Assembly (NCBI GenBank): GCA_039105265.1
Contig: JAPFFF010000039.1
Coordinates: forward strand, 1-64,000
Direction: 5' to 3'
From: Tritrichomonas musculus
Taxonomy: Eukaryota; Parabasalia; Tritrichomonadida; Tritrichomonadidae
Length of the DNA: 64,000 nucleotides
Position numbers and translations under genes: made by a program
Notes under the pieces: model-generated
What the model saw: the letters and a program-made list of their open reading frames with translations, nothing else
What the model was told of the DNA's origin: nothing
Databases searched by the model: none
Shown: positions 1 to 10,909 of the stretch, piece after piece
Numbering within the stretch: position 1 is the stretch's first letter
How the letters are laid out: each line of letters begins with the position of its first letter

Positions 1-269
1 TTGCAACAGCACTTTTTTATAATAATTTCATATAGATGATATCTTCAATGATCTTTATCGCTGTTATCAAATATATATATTTGGAAATTATATATGCAAA
101 ATCGTCCTCCATTCCAAATTGTCAAATGGATAAGTCAAAAAAATATTTCTTCGTATTAATACCATTTTACACCTACTAATATAAAATGAAAAGAAAAATA
201 AAAAATTATATGGCTTTCTATCTTTATTTATAATACAATATCTATATCTATTAATGTGAAACAGATCAA

Positions 270-812
270 TTAGTTAGTAATAAGATCATTGAAAAGGAAA
301 TTATTATCATTCTCGTCATCGAAAAATGAATTCATTTTGGCATATCCTTTGCCATTCCTCTTTTTATTTAATTGCTTGATTGTATTTTTGTTCGTATAAG
401 GCATTTCCTGTGTCAATGTGAATTGGATTTCAAACTTCCCAACTGTTTTACGATCAGAGCCTTTCTTGCCTGATCGTTGAACTGGCTCTAGGAGTTTTAT
501 TGTTTTCATTTCTGTGTTGGTAATATCATTGAATTTGGTCGGGATTTGATCTTTTAGAATAACGGCCGATGCAAAAATTGGATCTTTCTGCGAAAAACTT
601 TTCTTCCTCATAACAATTAAGATTCTTTCCGTTTTTTCATTGATCTTGACTGAAAAGAATGGACGAGTTGTTTGCATCTTTTTAGCTTCAAAGGAGAAAG
701 CTTGTTTTTCACCACTTGGAAGTGTTGTAACACTAACACGGAGAGTGTCATTATCTTGAACAATTCCTTTCTGGAGTTCAAAGGATTGCATTTGGATGTT
801 TAAGCAAAGCAT
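270..812 (-). CDS. Hypothetical 180-aa protein, array copy 1
   Basis: I do not recognise this protein. Residues 1-100 alternate hydrophobic and polar residues in a way that suggests an all-beta domain, possibly C2-like, but no Ca-binding aspartate loops are visible. Residues 100-150 are basic (KLLEPVQRSGKKGSDRK) and the tail is Asn/Asp-rich (FFDDENDNNF). There is no signal peptide or membrane segment. The start is supported by an initiator-like TCATTTTTA with +1 at 825, 12 nt upstream of the ATG, as in trichomonad core promoters. It is the only intact gene in the repeat unit, and its coding sequence is kept in all three copies while neighbouring kinase sequence is wrecked, which suggests it is functional. 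Confidence 0.7.
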   Translation of the reverse strand: MLCLNIQMQSFELQKGIVQDNDTLRVSVTTLPSGEKQAFSFEAKKMQTTRPFFSVKINEKTERILIVMRKKSFSQKDPIFASAVILKDQIPTKFNDITNTEMKTIKLLEPVQRSGKKGSDRKTVGKFEIQFTLTQEMPYTNKNTIKQLNKKRNGKGYAKMNSFFDDENDNNFLFNDLITN

Positions 813-2015
813 TTTATATAAAAATGATGTGATTTTATGTGAATTCGTTTTTATACTATTACTTCAATTTTTGAGTATTTATTTTCTTTATTTATTTACA
901 TAATTAACTCAATATTATTTTTTATGTATTTTATTTTTGGAATTGTATGTTTATATTTTCGTAAACCATTCATTATTTGTATGTATTGTGAATATTTCTG
1001 AGAGATTTATATAAAAAATAAATCAAATAATCAATACAAAAAAGTGGAATAATGAAATCAATGAATCAATGAATTCATGAATTGCTTTCTTTTATATGTA
1101 TTATCATTTAACTGTTGTTATGGTAACCTTCATGATTATATAGCAAAGGTATTATGAATGATAATATTTTGGGGTTGTTTGTAAATTTTTCATATGTTTC
1201 GTTCAATTTATCATTATTTTAATTATTGTATCCTTTTTGATTATATGGCAAAGGTGTAGTTAATTGTCTGTGAATAATTATAATTATATTAATTCTTTTT
1301 TTTGTCTCTTAAATCATTTTTTTGTGGATAATTTGCTTGTATGAATTTAATACGTGCTTAATTTTTGTCTTAGGCGTGTTTATTAAAATATTGATATATT
1401 TGAAATTCACTGAATTTGAATCACGATGAATTCTTCTAGGTGTTTGTATATTAATATATATAAATACGGGTTTTGTTGTCTTTGGTAAATGGAATTAATG
1501 AAGTATTGTTCGGTTTTAAATAAAAATGAAGTAAAAAATGACTCTCTGAAATATTTTTATTTATTTCAAAAATATTGATAGTATATTCAATCATTTATAT
1601 TTTTTATATTTTTATTTTGACTTTTTATAATAAAAATATTCAATTTTTTATTGAATTATTTTCTGAAAATAATTATTTATTTTAATATATAAAAATATGT
1701 TTATCTCAAAGTTAATATATCAAAATAAATAAAATTGATGAAAAAGATAATAACACCATATTTATACTTAATCATAAACTCACAAAATTATCAACAAGCA
1801 ATAAACACAATATTTAAATATTATTTTAGCTAAAAAAAAGATTCATTCAAAAAAGCCCCCACTTTTTCTGGGAATATGTACAAATAAGTAAAAATATTAC
1901 TCAATTGCCTTATATTTTAAAAGTGTTTAAATGAAAATTTTTATACTCTTTGGTATAAAAAATTATTTTACAGTCATTTGTGATAAAATAAATCCCTGAT
2001 TGCTATTTAAATCTA
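813..2015. other. AT-rich spacer in repeat unit (copy 1; also 5206-6408)
   Basis: About 1.2 kb of very AT-rich DNA with no credible gene on either strand. It contains two related short stretches, 'ttatatagcaaaggt' near 1137 and 'ttatatggcaaaggt' near 1231, each followed by similar sequence, suggesting a ~95-bp internal duplication. The ~65-bp segment at about 1843-1907 is absent from copy 3. Copy 2 repeats all this at 5206-6408. Confidence 0.6.
821..828 (-). promoter_or_regulatory. Candidate trichomonad Inr of the 180-aa gene
   Basis: Read on the minus strand: ATCATTTT followed by TATATAAA and the ATG. TCA(+1)TT about 12 nt before the start codon fits the trichomonad initiator (TCA+1 Y T/A). 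The same motif is present in copies 2 and 3 at +4393 and +8786. Short motif in AT-rich DNA, so only suggestive. Confidence 0.4.
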
Positions 2016-2183
2016 ATTCAGAAATGCTGGTCAAGATATTTAAATGAACGTCCTTCAATTGATGAAATCATTGAGTTATTAAAAACACCTGATTTTATTG
2101 ATCTTTTAGATTAGAATGAAGAAAAACTTGAATATCTAAACTTTATTTTTGATTCAAATTGTGATAAATCAGGCACTTTTTGA
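2016..2183 (+). pseudogene. Protein kinase C-lobe remnant, plus strand (copy 1)
   Basis: The plus strand reads as the end of a protein kinase domain: a CW motif then NERPSIDEIIELL, the subdomain XI signature typical of TKL-like trichomonad kinases, followed by about 25 residues of linker to a TGA at 2181-2183. There is an in-frame TAG in the linker (near 2113) where copy 3 has TCG. No upstream kinase sequence exists in this frame, so it is an isolated fragment lying tail to tail with the minus-strand kinase remnants. Confidence 0.7.
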
Positions 2184-2189
2184 ATATTT

Positions 2190-3520
2190 GTGATTATCGG
2201 CTTTCCAGTATAATTAGTATAATTAGTATTAACTGATTTAAAAAGTTTTGGATGAAAAATCTTATTGAGAAAGATATTTTTTGTCGAAAGATTTCCATGG
2301 ATAATGTTTTGATTATGTAAAAATGATGATAATTTTTTGCAATCTTGTCATTTCTGCCCTTTGTTTTCTTTTTTCTTTTTCATCTTTTTCTTTATCTTCT
2401 TGACTATTTTCTTCTATTTCTGCTTCATTGTTCAAATAATCATGAAGAGATGTATTTGGTGAATATTCACATACATATATTACTTTATTATATCCATTTA
2501 AATCAGTATAATCAATTCCACTGAATTTGAGAATATTTGGATGTTCCATTTGATTGATAATTTGAATTTCATTTATTATATATTCTTTCTCTTTCATTGT
2601 TAGTTCTTGGATTTCTTTATTAAAAATTTTGCATAAATATGTGTGTTTAGTAGTCATATTTTCGATTTTGTATGGTTTTGAAAATGAATTATTGCTAATT
2701 TTATTAATCTTTCGATATTTTTTGATATCTATCTTTTTGATATTACCTAATTGGCCAAAAAATGATTCGTTTAGTGATATATAAAATTCAGCAATATTTT
2801 CAATATATCTATTGTATTCGTTTATATTAATATTATCTGAAATGAATGCTTGATTTGTTTCTAATTCATGAACTATTTTCGAAAATGAAGGACGTTCATT
2901 TGGATTTTCTGACCAACATAGTTCAATTAAATTCTTATAATATTCTGGAGTTGTTTGATTGATTTTTGGTCGACATCCTTTCAAAATAGCTTTTTCAATT
3001 TCAAGTTCTGAAAATGGAATATCATTTGTAATAATTTCATATATGATCATTGAAAAAGAGAAAATATCACTGCTTTTGCTGTATTTATGTTCTTTGATGA
3101 CTTCTGGGGAAATATATCGTGTTTCACAAAAAATTTCATTAGGTTCTTAATATTGATGTTCATTGATGTTTTGAATATAATCAAATGAACTGATTTTCGG
3201 ATATGAATTGTGATCTAAAAAAATACGGCCTGATGAGAGATTTCGATGAATTATATTCTGTGAATGAAGATATTTCATTCCTGATGCAATCCCATATATG
3301 ATAATCAACTTTTTAGTCTTATTCAATTTTATTGGTTCTCTCTTTTGTCTTTCTTTTTCTAATAAACCTTTCAATGATGTCTCTGAATATTCACTTATTA
3401 TTGTTAGATAATGTTCAAAATTAAAGTTATATGTGCTACACTCAATATATTTCAATATTGATGGAAATTGAAACTTTGATGCAATTAGAGGTGTCGAAAT
3501 TTATAAAGAATAAAATTCCG
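2190..3520 (-). pseudogene. Broken tandem TKL-like pseudokinase (copy 1)
   Basis: Minus-strand remnant of a protein with two kinase-like domains. Domain 1 reads from the N-lobe/alphaC region (FPSILKYIE near 3460) through subdomain VIb (HSQNIIHRNLS, so HRN instead of HRD), SPEV, D-I-F-S-F-S and CW...NERPSF. A linker leads into domain 2 (ISNNSFSKPY N-lobe, HPNILKFSG). An in-frame TAA at 3148-3150 and a stop near 3501 interrupt domain 1. In domain 2 a 26-nt deletion near 2330, relative to copy 3, puts the VIb segment (IIHGNLSTKNIFL) out of frame. The catalytic Asp is absent from both VIb motifs, so the parent was already a pseudokinase. The start is missing. Confidence 0.75.
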
Positions 3521-4662
3521 TCATTATAAATATAAAATATTATTGAATTAGTAGATGTTATTTTCAAATATAAAATATTGCTTTCTAGTTAATATATATT
3601 AATTAGTATAAAATTTTTCAAAGTTCGATATTACACTGATTTAAATCTTTGAAAAAATAGTCCTTATGATATATTTTGTATCCAATAATAAATTAATCTG
3701 CTCAAAATAATATTATGTTAACTTTTATCTGGAAATATCATAAATATTATTTTATTTTTTCTGTTAAATTAAATGTTTCCAAACTAATAATTTAATATTT
3801 TATTTATTTAACTGTTTTTCAAATAATAATTAATCATATAATTATTTCTTATGAAGTTATTCTTGCGATAAATATTTTTATTTCATGAATTTTTTGTGAA
3901 CATTTGAAAGGGTTATTTTTTGGATTTATCAATTACCTTGAAATGTTAAAAATCACTTTTTTTAGCGATCAATCTTTTGCGGGGCTGGAACCAGCCCCGT
4001 AAAAGATTGGTCGTTATGGGGGCGAAGCCCCCATTAAAAACATTTAAAATTTTTTCATTCTTTTAATATTATATATATCTTTTGAGAAATGTCTATAAAG
4101 CACAAAATATTTAATTATTTCCAAAATACATTAACATATTAAACTGATAACTTTTTAAGACGCTCTTTTGAAATTTTATAAAAACATTTCTAACATTTGA
4201 AAAAAATAATACTGTTTTCTTAAATTTTTATAAAATTGATCTTTCATATAAAATATCCAAAACCACTAGATATACATACTTAAATAAAATCTTTTTTTTA
4301 GTTTCTGATTTGACTGAATTTCATACATATCTAAAAACTCAATCATATTTCGTTATTTCTAAAATTATTCTTATTAACCAATATAAAATATCGTTGCAAC
4401 AGCACTTTTTTATAATAATTTCATATAGATGATATCTTCAATGATCTTTATCGCTGTTATCAAATATATATATTTGGAAATTATATATGCAAAATCGTCC
4501 TCCATTCCAAATTGTCAAATGGATAAGTCAAAAAAATATTTCTTCGTATTAATACCATTTTACACCTACTAATATAAAATGAAAAGAAAAATAAAAAATT
4601 ATATGGCTTTCTATCTTTATTTATAATACAATATCTATATCTATTAATGTGAAACAGATCAA
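3521..4662. other. Spacer with GC-rich double hairpin (copy 1; also 7914-9055)
   Basis: No gene on either strand. The only non-AT-rich structure is the hairpin pair at 3966-4034. The part to the right of about 4060 leads into the next repeat unit and then the UTR of the next 180-aa gene copy. Confidence 0.6.
3966..4034. repeat. GC-rich double hairpin (copy 1)
   Basis: Two adjacent inverted repeats in otherwise ~80% AT DNA. The first has 23-bp arms (3966-3988 and 3991-4013) with a 2-nt centre and two mismatches; its core is gcggggctgg / ccagccccgt. The second, 4016-4034, is atgggggc-gaa-gcccccat, 8-bp arms and a 3-nt loop. They could form very stable cruciform or RNA stems. Possible roles are a small structured RNA, a transcription boundary, or the core of a short mobile element; the sequence does not decide. 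Confidence 0.75.
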
Positions 4663-5205
4663 TTAGTTAGTAATAAGATCATTGAAAAGGAAATTATTAT
4701 CATTCTCGTCATCGAAAAATGAATTCATTTTGGCATATCCTTTGCCATTCCTCTTTTTATTTAATTGCTTGATTGTATTTTTGTTCGTATAAGGCATTTC
4801 CTGTGTCAATGTGAATTGGATTTCAAACTTCCCAACTGTTTTACGATCAGAGCCTTTCTTGCCTGATCGTTGAACTGGCTCTAGGAGTTTTATTGTTTTC
4901 ATTTCTGTGTTGGTAATATCATTGAATTTGGTCGGGATTTGATCTTTTAGAATAACGGCCGATGCAAAAATTGGATCTTTCTGCGAAAAACTTTTCTTCC
5001 TCATAACAATTAAGATTCTTTCCGTTTTTTCATTGATCTTGACTGAAAAGAATGGACGAGTTGTTTGCATCTTTTTAGCTTCAAAGGAGAAAGCTTGTTT
5101 TTCACCACTTGGAAGTGTTGTAACACTAACACGGAGAGTGTCATTATCTTGAACAATTCCTTTCTGGAGTTCAAAGGATTGCATTTGGATGTTTAAGCAA
5201 AGCAT
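4663..5205 (-). CDS. Hypothetical 180-aa protein, array copy 2
   Basis: Protein sequence identical to copy 1 at 270-812, with the same all-beta-looking N-terminal part, basic middle and Asn/Asp-rich tail, and the same upstream TCATTTTTA initiator. Function unknown. With three copies the gene could be dosage-amplified. Confidence 0.7.
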   Translation of the reverse strand: MLCLNIQMQSFELQKGIVQDNDTLRVSVTTLPSGEKQAFSFEAKKMQTTRPFFSVKINEKTERILIVMRKKSFSQKDPIFASAVILKDQIPTKFNDITNTEMKTIKLLEPVQRSGKKGSDRKTVGKFEIQFTLTQEMPYTNKNTIKQLNKKRNGKGYAKMNSFFDDENDNNFLFNDLITN

Positions 5206-6408
5206 TTTATATAAAAATGATGTGATTTTATGTGAATTCGTTTTTATACTATTACTTCAATTTTTGAGTATTTATTTTCTTTATTTATTTACATAATTAA
5301 CTCAATATTATTTTTTATGTATTTTATTTTTGGAATTGTATGTTTATATTTTCGTAAACCATTCATTATTTGTATGTATTGTGAATATTTCTGAGAGATT
5401 TATATAAAAAATAAATCAAATAATCAATACAAAAAAGTGGAATAATGAAATCAATGAATCAATGAATTCATGAATTGCTTTCTTTTATATGTATTATCAT
5501 TTAACTGTTGTTATGGTAACCTTCATGATTATATAGCAAAGGTATTATGAATGATAATATTTTGGGGTTGTTTGTAAATTTTTCATATGTTTCGTTCAAT
5601 TTATCATTATTTTAATTATTGTATCCTTTTTGATTATATGGCAAAGGTGTAGTTAATTGTCTGTGAATAATTATAATTATATTAATTCTTTTTTTTGTCT
5701 CTTAAATCATTTTTTTGTGGATAATTTGCTTGTATGAATTTAATACGTGCTTAATTTTTGTCTTAGGCGTGTTTATTAAAATATTGATATATTTGAAATT
5801 CACTGAATTTGAATCACGATGAATTCTTCTAGGTGTTTGTATATTAATATATATAAATACGGGTTTTGTTGTCTTTGGTAAATGGAATTAATGAAGTATT
5901 GTTCGGTTTTAAATAAAAATGAAGTAAAAAATGACTCTCTGAAATATTTTTATTTATTTCAAAAATATTGATAGTATATTCAATCATTTATATTTTTTAT
6001 ATTTTTATTTTGACTTTTTATAATAAAAATATTCAATTTTTTATTGAATTATTTTCTGAAAATAATTATTTATTTTAATATATAAAAATATGTTTATCTC
6101 AAAGTTAATATATCAAAATAAATAAAATTGATGAAAAAGATAATAACACCATATTTATACTTAATCATAAACTCACAAAATTATCAACAAGCAATAAACA
6201 CAATATTTAAATATTATTTTAGCTAAAAAAAAGATTCATTCAAAAAAGCCCCCACTTTTTCTGGGAATATGTACAAATAAGTAAAAATATTACTCAATTG
6301 CCTTATATTTTAAAAGTGTTTAAATGAAAATTTTTATACTCTTTGGTATAAAAAATTATTTTACAGTCATTTGTGATAAAATAAATCCCTGATTGCTATT
6401 TAAATCTA

Positions 6409-6576
6409 ATTCAGAAATGCTGGTCAAGATATTTAAATGAACGTCCTTCAATTGATGAAATCATTGAGTTATTAAAAACACCTGATTTTATTGATCTTTT
6501 AGATTAGAATGAAGAAAAACTTGAATATCTAAACTTTATTTTTGATTCAAATTGTGATAAATCAGGCACTTTTTGA
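6409..6576 (+). pseudogene. Protein kinase C-lobe remnant, plus strand (copy 2)
   Basis: Same fragment as 2016-2183, including the in-frame TAG in the linker. CW...NERPSIDEI kinase subdomain XI signature without any upstream kinase domain in this frame. Confidence 0.7.
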
Positions 6577-6582
6577 ATATTT

Positions 6583-7913
6583 GTGATTATCGGCTTTCCA
6601 GTATAATTAGTATAATTAGTATTAACTGATTTAAAAAGTTTTGGATGAAAAATCTTATTGAGAAAGATATTTTTTGTCGAAAGATTTCCATGGATAATGT
6701 TTTGATTATGTAAAAATGATGATAATTTTTTGCAATCTTGTCATTTCTGCCCTTTGTTTTCTTTTTTCTTTTTCATCTTTTTCTTTATCTTCTTGACTAT
6801 TTTCTTCTATTTCTGCTTCATTGTTCAAATAATCATGAAGAGATGTATTTGGTGAATATTCACATACATATATTACTTTATTATATCCATTTAAATCAGT
6901 ATAATCAATTCCACTGAATTTGAGAATATTTGGATGTTCCATTTGATTGATAATTTGAATTTCATTTATTATATATTCTTTCTCTTTCATTGTTAGTTCT
7001 TGGATTTCTTTATTAAAAATTTTGCATAAATATGTGTGTTTAGTAGTCATATTTTCGATTTTGTATGGTTTTGAAAATGAATTATTGCTAATTTTATTAA
7101 TCTTTCGATATTTTTTGATATCTATCTTTTTGATATTACCTAATTGGCCAAAAAATGATTCGTTTAGTGATATATAAAATTCAGCAATATTTTCAATATA
7201 TCTATTGTATTCGTTTATATTAATATTATCTGAAATGAATGCTTGATTTGTTTCTAATTCATGAACTATTTTCGAAAATGAAGGACGTTCATTTGGATTT
7301 TCTGACCAACATAGTTCAATTAAATTCTTATAATATTCTGGAGTTGTTTGATTGATTTTTGGTCGACATCCTTTCAAAATAGCTTTTTCAATTTCAAGTT
7401 CTGAAAATGGAATATCATTTGTAATAATTTCATATATGATCATTGAAAAAGAGAAAATATCACTGCTTTTGCTGTATTTATGTTCTTTGATGACTTCTGG
7501 GGAAATATATCGTGTTTCACAAAAAATTTCATTAGGTTCTTAATATTGATGTTCATTGATGTTTTGAATATAATCAAATGAACTGATTTTCGGATATGAA
7601 TTGTGATCTAAAAAAATACGGCCTGATGAGAGATTTCGATGAATTATATTCTGTGAATGAAGATATTTCATTCCTGATGCAATCCCATATATGATAATCA
7701 ACTTTTTAGTCTTATTCAATTTTATTGGTTCTCTCTTTTGTCTTTCTTTTTCTAATAAACCTTTCAATGATGTCTCTGAATATTCACTTATTATTGTTAG
7801 ATAATGTTCAAAATTAAAGTTATATGTGCTACACTCAATATATTTCAATATTGATGGAAATTGAAACTTTGATGCAATTAGAGGTGTCGAAATTTATAAA
7901 GAATAAAATTCCG
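6583..7913 (-). pseudogene. Broken tandem TKL-like pseudokinase (copy 2)
   Basis: Duplicate of the copy-1 remnant with the same stops and the same deletion, which shows that the breakage preceded the duplication that made copies 1 and 2. Visible motifs: HRN-type VIb loop, SPEV, CW...NERPSF, then the second N-lobe with HPNILKFSG. Confidence 0.75.
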
Positions 7914-8358
7914 TCATTATAAATATAAAATATTATTGAATTAGTAGATGTTATTTTCAAATATAAAATATTGCTTTCTAGTTAATATATATTAATTAGT
8001 ATAAAATTTTTCAAAGTTCGATATTACACTGATTTAAATCTTTGAAAAAATAGTCCTTATGATATATTTTGTATCCAATAATAAATTAATCTGCTCAAAA
8101 TAATATTATGTTAACTTTTATCTGGAAATATCATAAATATTATTTTATTTTTTCTGTTAAATTAAATGTTTCCAAACTAATAATTTAATATTTTATTTAT
8201 TTAACTGTTTTTCAAATAATAATTAATCATATAATTATTTCTTATGAAGTTATTCTTGCGATAAATATTTTTATTTCATGAATTTTTTGTGAACATTTGA
8301 AAGGGTTATTTTTTGGATTTATCAATTACCTTGAAATGTTAAAAATCACTTTTTTTAG

Positions 8359-8427
8359 CGATCAATCTTTTGCGGGGCTGGAACCAGCCCCGTAAAAGAT
8401 TGGTCGTTATGGGGGCGAAGCCCCCAT
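8359..8427. repeat. GC-rich double hairpin (copy 2)
   Basis: Exact counterpart of 3966-4034, one repeat unit later. It is not present beside copy 3, whose right flank is different sequence. Confidence 0.75.
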
Positions 8428-9055
8428 TAAAAACATTTAAAATTTTTTCATTCTTTTAATATTATATATATCTTTTGAGAAATGTCTATAAAGCACAAAA
8501 TATTTAATTATTTCCAAAATACATTAACATATTAAACTGATAACTTTTTAAGACGCTCTTTTGAAATTTTATAAAAACATTTCTAACATTTGAAAAAAAT
8601 AATACTGTTTTCTTAAATTTTTATAAAATTGATCTTTCATATAAAATATCCAAAACCACTAGATATACATACTTAAATAAAATCTTTTTTTTAGTTTCTG
8701 ATTTGACTGAATTTCATACATATCTAAAAACTCAATCATATTTCGTTATTTCTAAAATTATTCTTATTAACCAATATAAAATATCGTTGCAACAGCACTT
8801 TTTTATAATAATTTCATATAGATGATATCTTCAATGATCTTTATCGCTGTTATCAAATATATATATTTGGAAATTATATATGCAAAATCGTCCTCCATTC
8901 CAAATTGTCAAATGGATAAGTCAAAAAAATATTTCTTCGTATTAATACCATTTTACACCTACTAATATAAAATGAAAAGAAAAATAAAAAATTATATGGC
9001 TTTCTATCTTTATTTATAATACAATATCTATATCTATTAATGTGAAACAGATCAA

Positions 9056-9598
9056 TTAGTTAGTAATAAGATCATTGAAAAGGAAATTATTATCATTCTC
9101 GTCATCGAAAAATGAATTCATTTTGGCATATCCTTTGCCATTCCTCTTTTTATTTAATTGCTTGATTGTATTTTTGTTCGTATAAGGCATTTCCTGTGTC
9201 AATGTGAATTGGATTTCAAACTTCCCAACTGTTTTACGATCAGAGCCTTTCTTGCCTGATCGTTGAACTGGCTCTAGGAGTTTTATTGTTTTCATTTCTG
9301 TGTTGGTAATATCATTGAATTTGGTCGGGATTTGATCTTTTAGAATAACGGCCGATGCAAAAATTGGATCTTTCTGCGAAAAACTTTTCTTCCTCATAAC
9401 AATTAAGATTCTTTCCGTTTTTTCATTGATCTTGACTGAAAAGAATGGACGAGTTGTTTGCATCTTTTTAGCTTCAAAGGAGAAAGCTTGTTTTTCACCA
9501 CTTGGAAGTGTTGTAACACTAACACGGAGAGTGTCATTATCTTGAACAATTCCTTTCTGGAGTTCAAAGGATTGCATTTGGATGTTTAAGCAGAGCAT
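9056..9598 (-). CDS. Hypothetical 180-aa protein, array copy 3
   Basis: Same 180-aa protein as in copies 1 and 2, with one synonymous base difference near 9592 (the codon after the first Leu). This copy belongs to the diverged unit, yet the coding part is essentially unchanged while the flanking spacer from about 9840 on shows many differences. That contrast is consistent with selection or with gene conversion covering the gene. Confidence 0.7.
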   Translation of the reverse strand: MLCLNIQMQSFELQKGIVQDNDTLRVSVTTLPSGEKQAFSFEAKKMQTTRPFFSVKINEKTERILIVMRKKSFSQKDPIFASAVILKDQIPTKFNDITNTEMKTIKLLEPVQRSGKKGSDRKTVGKFEIQFTLTQEMPYTNKNTIKQLNKKRNGKGYAKMNSFFDDENDNNFLFNDLITN

Positions 9599-10731
9599 TT
9601 TATATAAAAATGATGTGATTTTATGTGAATTCGTTTTTATACTATTACTTCAATTTTTGAGTATTTATTTTCTTTATTTATTTACATAATTAACTCAATA
9701 TTATTTTTTATGTATTTTATTTTTGGAATTGTATGTTTATATTTTCGTAAACCATTCATTATTTGTATGTATTGTGAATATTTCTGAGAGATTTATATAA
9801 AAAATAAATCAAATAATCAATACAAAAAAGTGGAATAATGAAATAAATGAATCAATGAATTCATGAATTGCTTTCTTTTATATGTATTATCATTTAACTG
9901 TTGCTATGGCAACCTCCATGATTATATAGCAAAGGTATTATGAATAATAATATTTTGGGTTTGTTTGTAAATTTTTCATATGTTTCGTTCAATTTATCAT
10001 TATTTTAATTATTGTATCCTTTTTGATTATATGGCAAAGGTGTAGTTAATTGTATTGTCTGTGAATAATTATAATTATATTAATACTTTTTTTTGTCTTT
10101 TAAATCATTTTTTTGTTGATAATTTGCTTGTATGAATTTAATACGTGCTTAATTTTTGTCTTAGGTTTTTGTATATTAATATATTGATATATTTGAAATT
10201 CACTGAATTTGAATCACGATGAATTCTTCTAGGTGTTTGTATATTAATAAATATAAATACGGGTTTTGTTGTCTTTGGTAAATGAAATTAATGAGGTATT
10301 GTTCGGTTTTAAATAAAAATGAAGTAAAAAATGACTCTCTGAAATATTTTTATTTATTTCAAAAATATTGATAGTATATTCAATCATTTATATTTTTTAT
10401 ATTTTTATTTTGACTTTTTATAATAAAAATATTCAATTTTTTATTGAATTATTTTCTGAAAATAATTATTTATTTTAATATATAAAAATATGTTTATCTC
10501 AAAGTTAATATATCAAAATAAATAAAATTGATGAAAAAGATAATAACACCATATTTATACTTAATCATAAACTCACAAAATTATCAACAAGCAATAAATA
10601 CAATATTTAAATATTATTCAATTGCCTAATATTTTAAAAGTGTTTAAATGAAAATTTTTATACTCTTTGATATAAAAATTATTTTACAGTCATTTGTGAT
10701 AAAATAAATCCCTGATTGCTATTTAAATCTA
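9599..10731. other. Diverged spacer of repeat copy 3
   Basis: Corresponds to 813-2015 of copy 1 but with many substitutions and small indels from 9840 on, and without the ~65-bp segment. No gene seen. Confidence 0.6.
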
Positions 10732-10899
10732 ATTCAGAAATGCTGGTCAAGATATTTAAATGAACGTCCTTCAATTGATGAAATCATTGAGTTATTAAGA
10801 ACACCTGATTTTATTGATCTTTTAGATTCGAATGAAGAAAAACTTGAATATCTAAACTTTATTTTTGATTCAAATTGTGATAAATCAGGCACTTTTTGA
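10732..10899 (+). pseudogene. Protein kinase C-lobe remnant, plus strand (copy 3)
   Basis: Same CW...NERPSIDEI fragment as in copies 1 and 2, but the linker codon that is TAG there is TCG (Ser) here, so this copy reads openly to the TGA at 10897-10899. It is the less decayed version and shows that the stop in copies 1/2 is derived. Still lacks the rest of a kinase upstream. Confidence 0.7.
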
Positions 10900-10909
10900 A
10901 TATTTGTGA

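Larger units (their letters stand above)
1..4393. repeat. Tandem 4393-bp repeat unit, copy 1
   Basis: The sequence from position 1 recurs at 4394 and again at 8787, always at a spacing of exactly 4393 bp. Copies 1 and 2 look identical wherever I compared them, including all encoded reading frames. Each unit holds, left to right, a minus-strand 180-aa gene, about 1.2 kb of AT-rich spacer, a plus-strand kinase remnant, a minus-strand pseudokinase remnant, and a spacer with a GC-rich double hairpin. The phase of the unit is arbitrary and the array may continue left of the window. Absence of differences over 4.4 kb means very recent duplication, gene conversion, or an assembly artefact. Confidence 0.95.
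4394..8786. repeat. Tandem 4393-bp repeat unit, copy 2
   Basis: Second full unit, apparently identical to copy 1. The junction sequence (ending ...aaatatcg, followed by ttgcaacagc) is the same at 4393/4394 and 8786/8787, so the units are directly head to tail with no filler. Confidence 0.95.
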
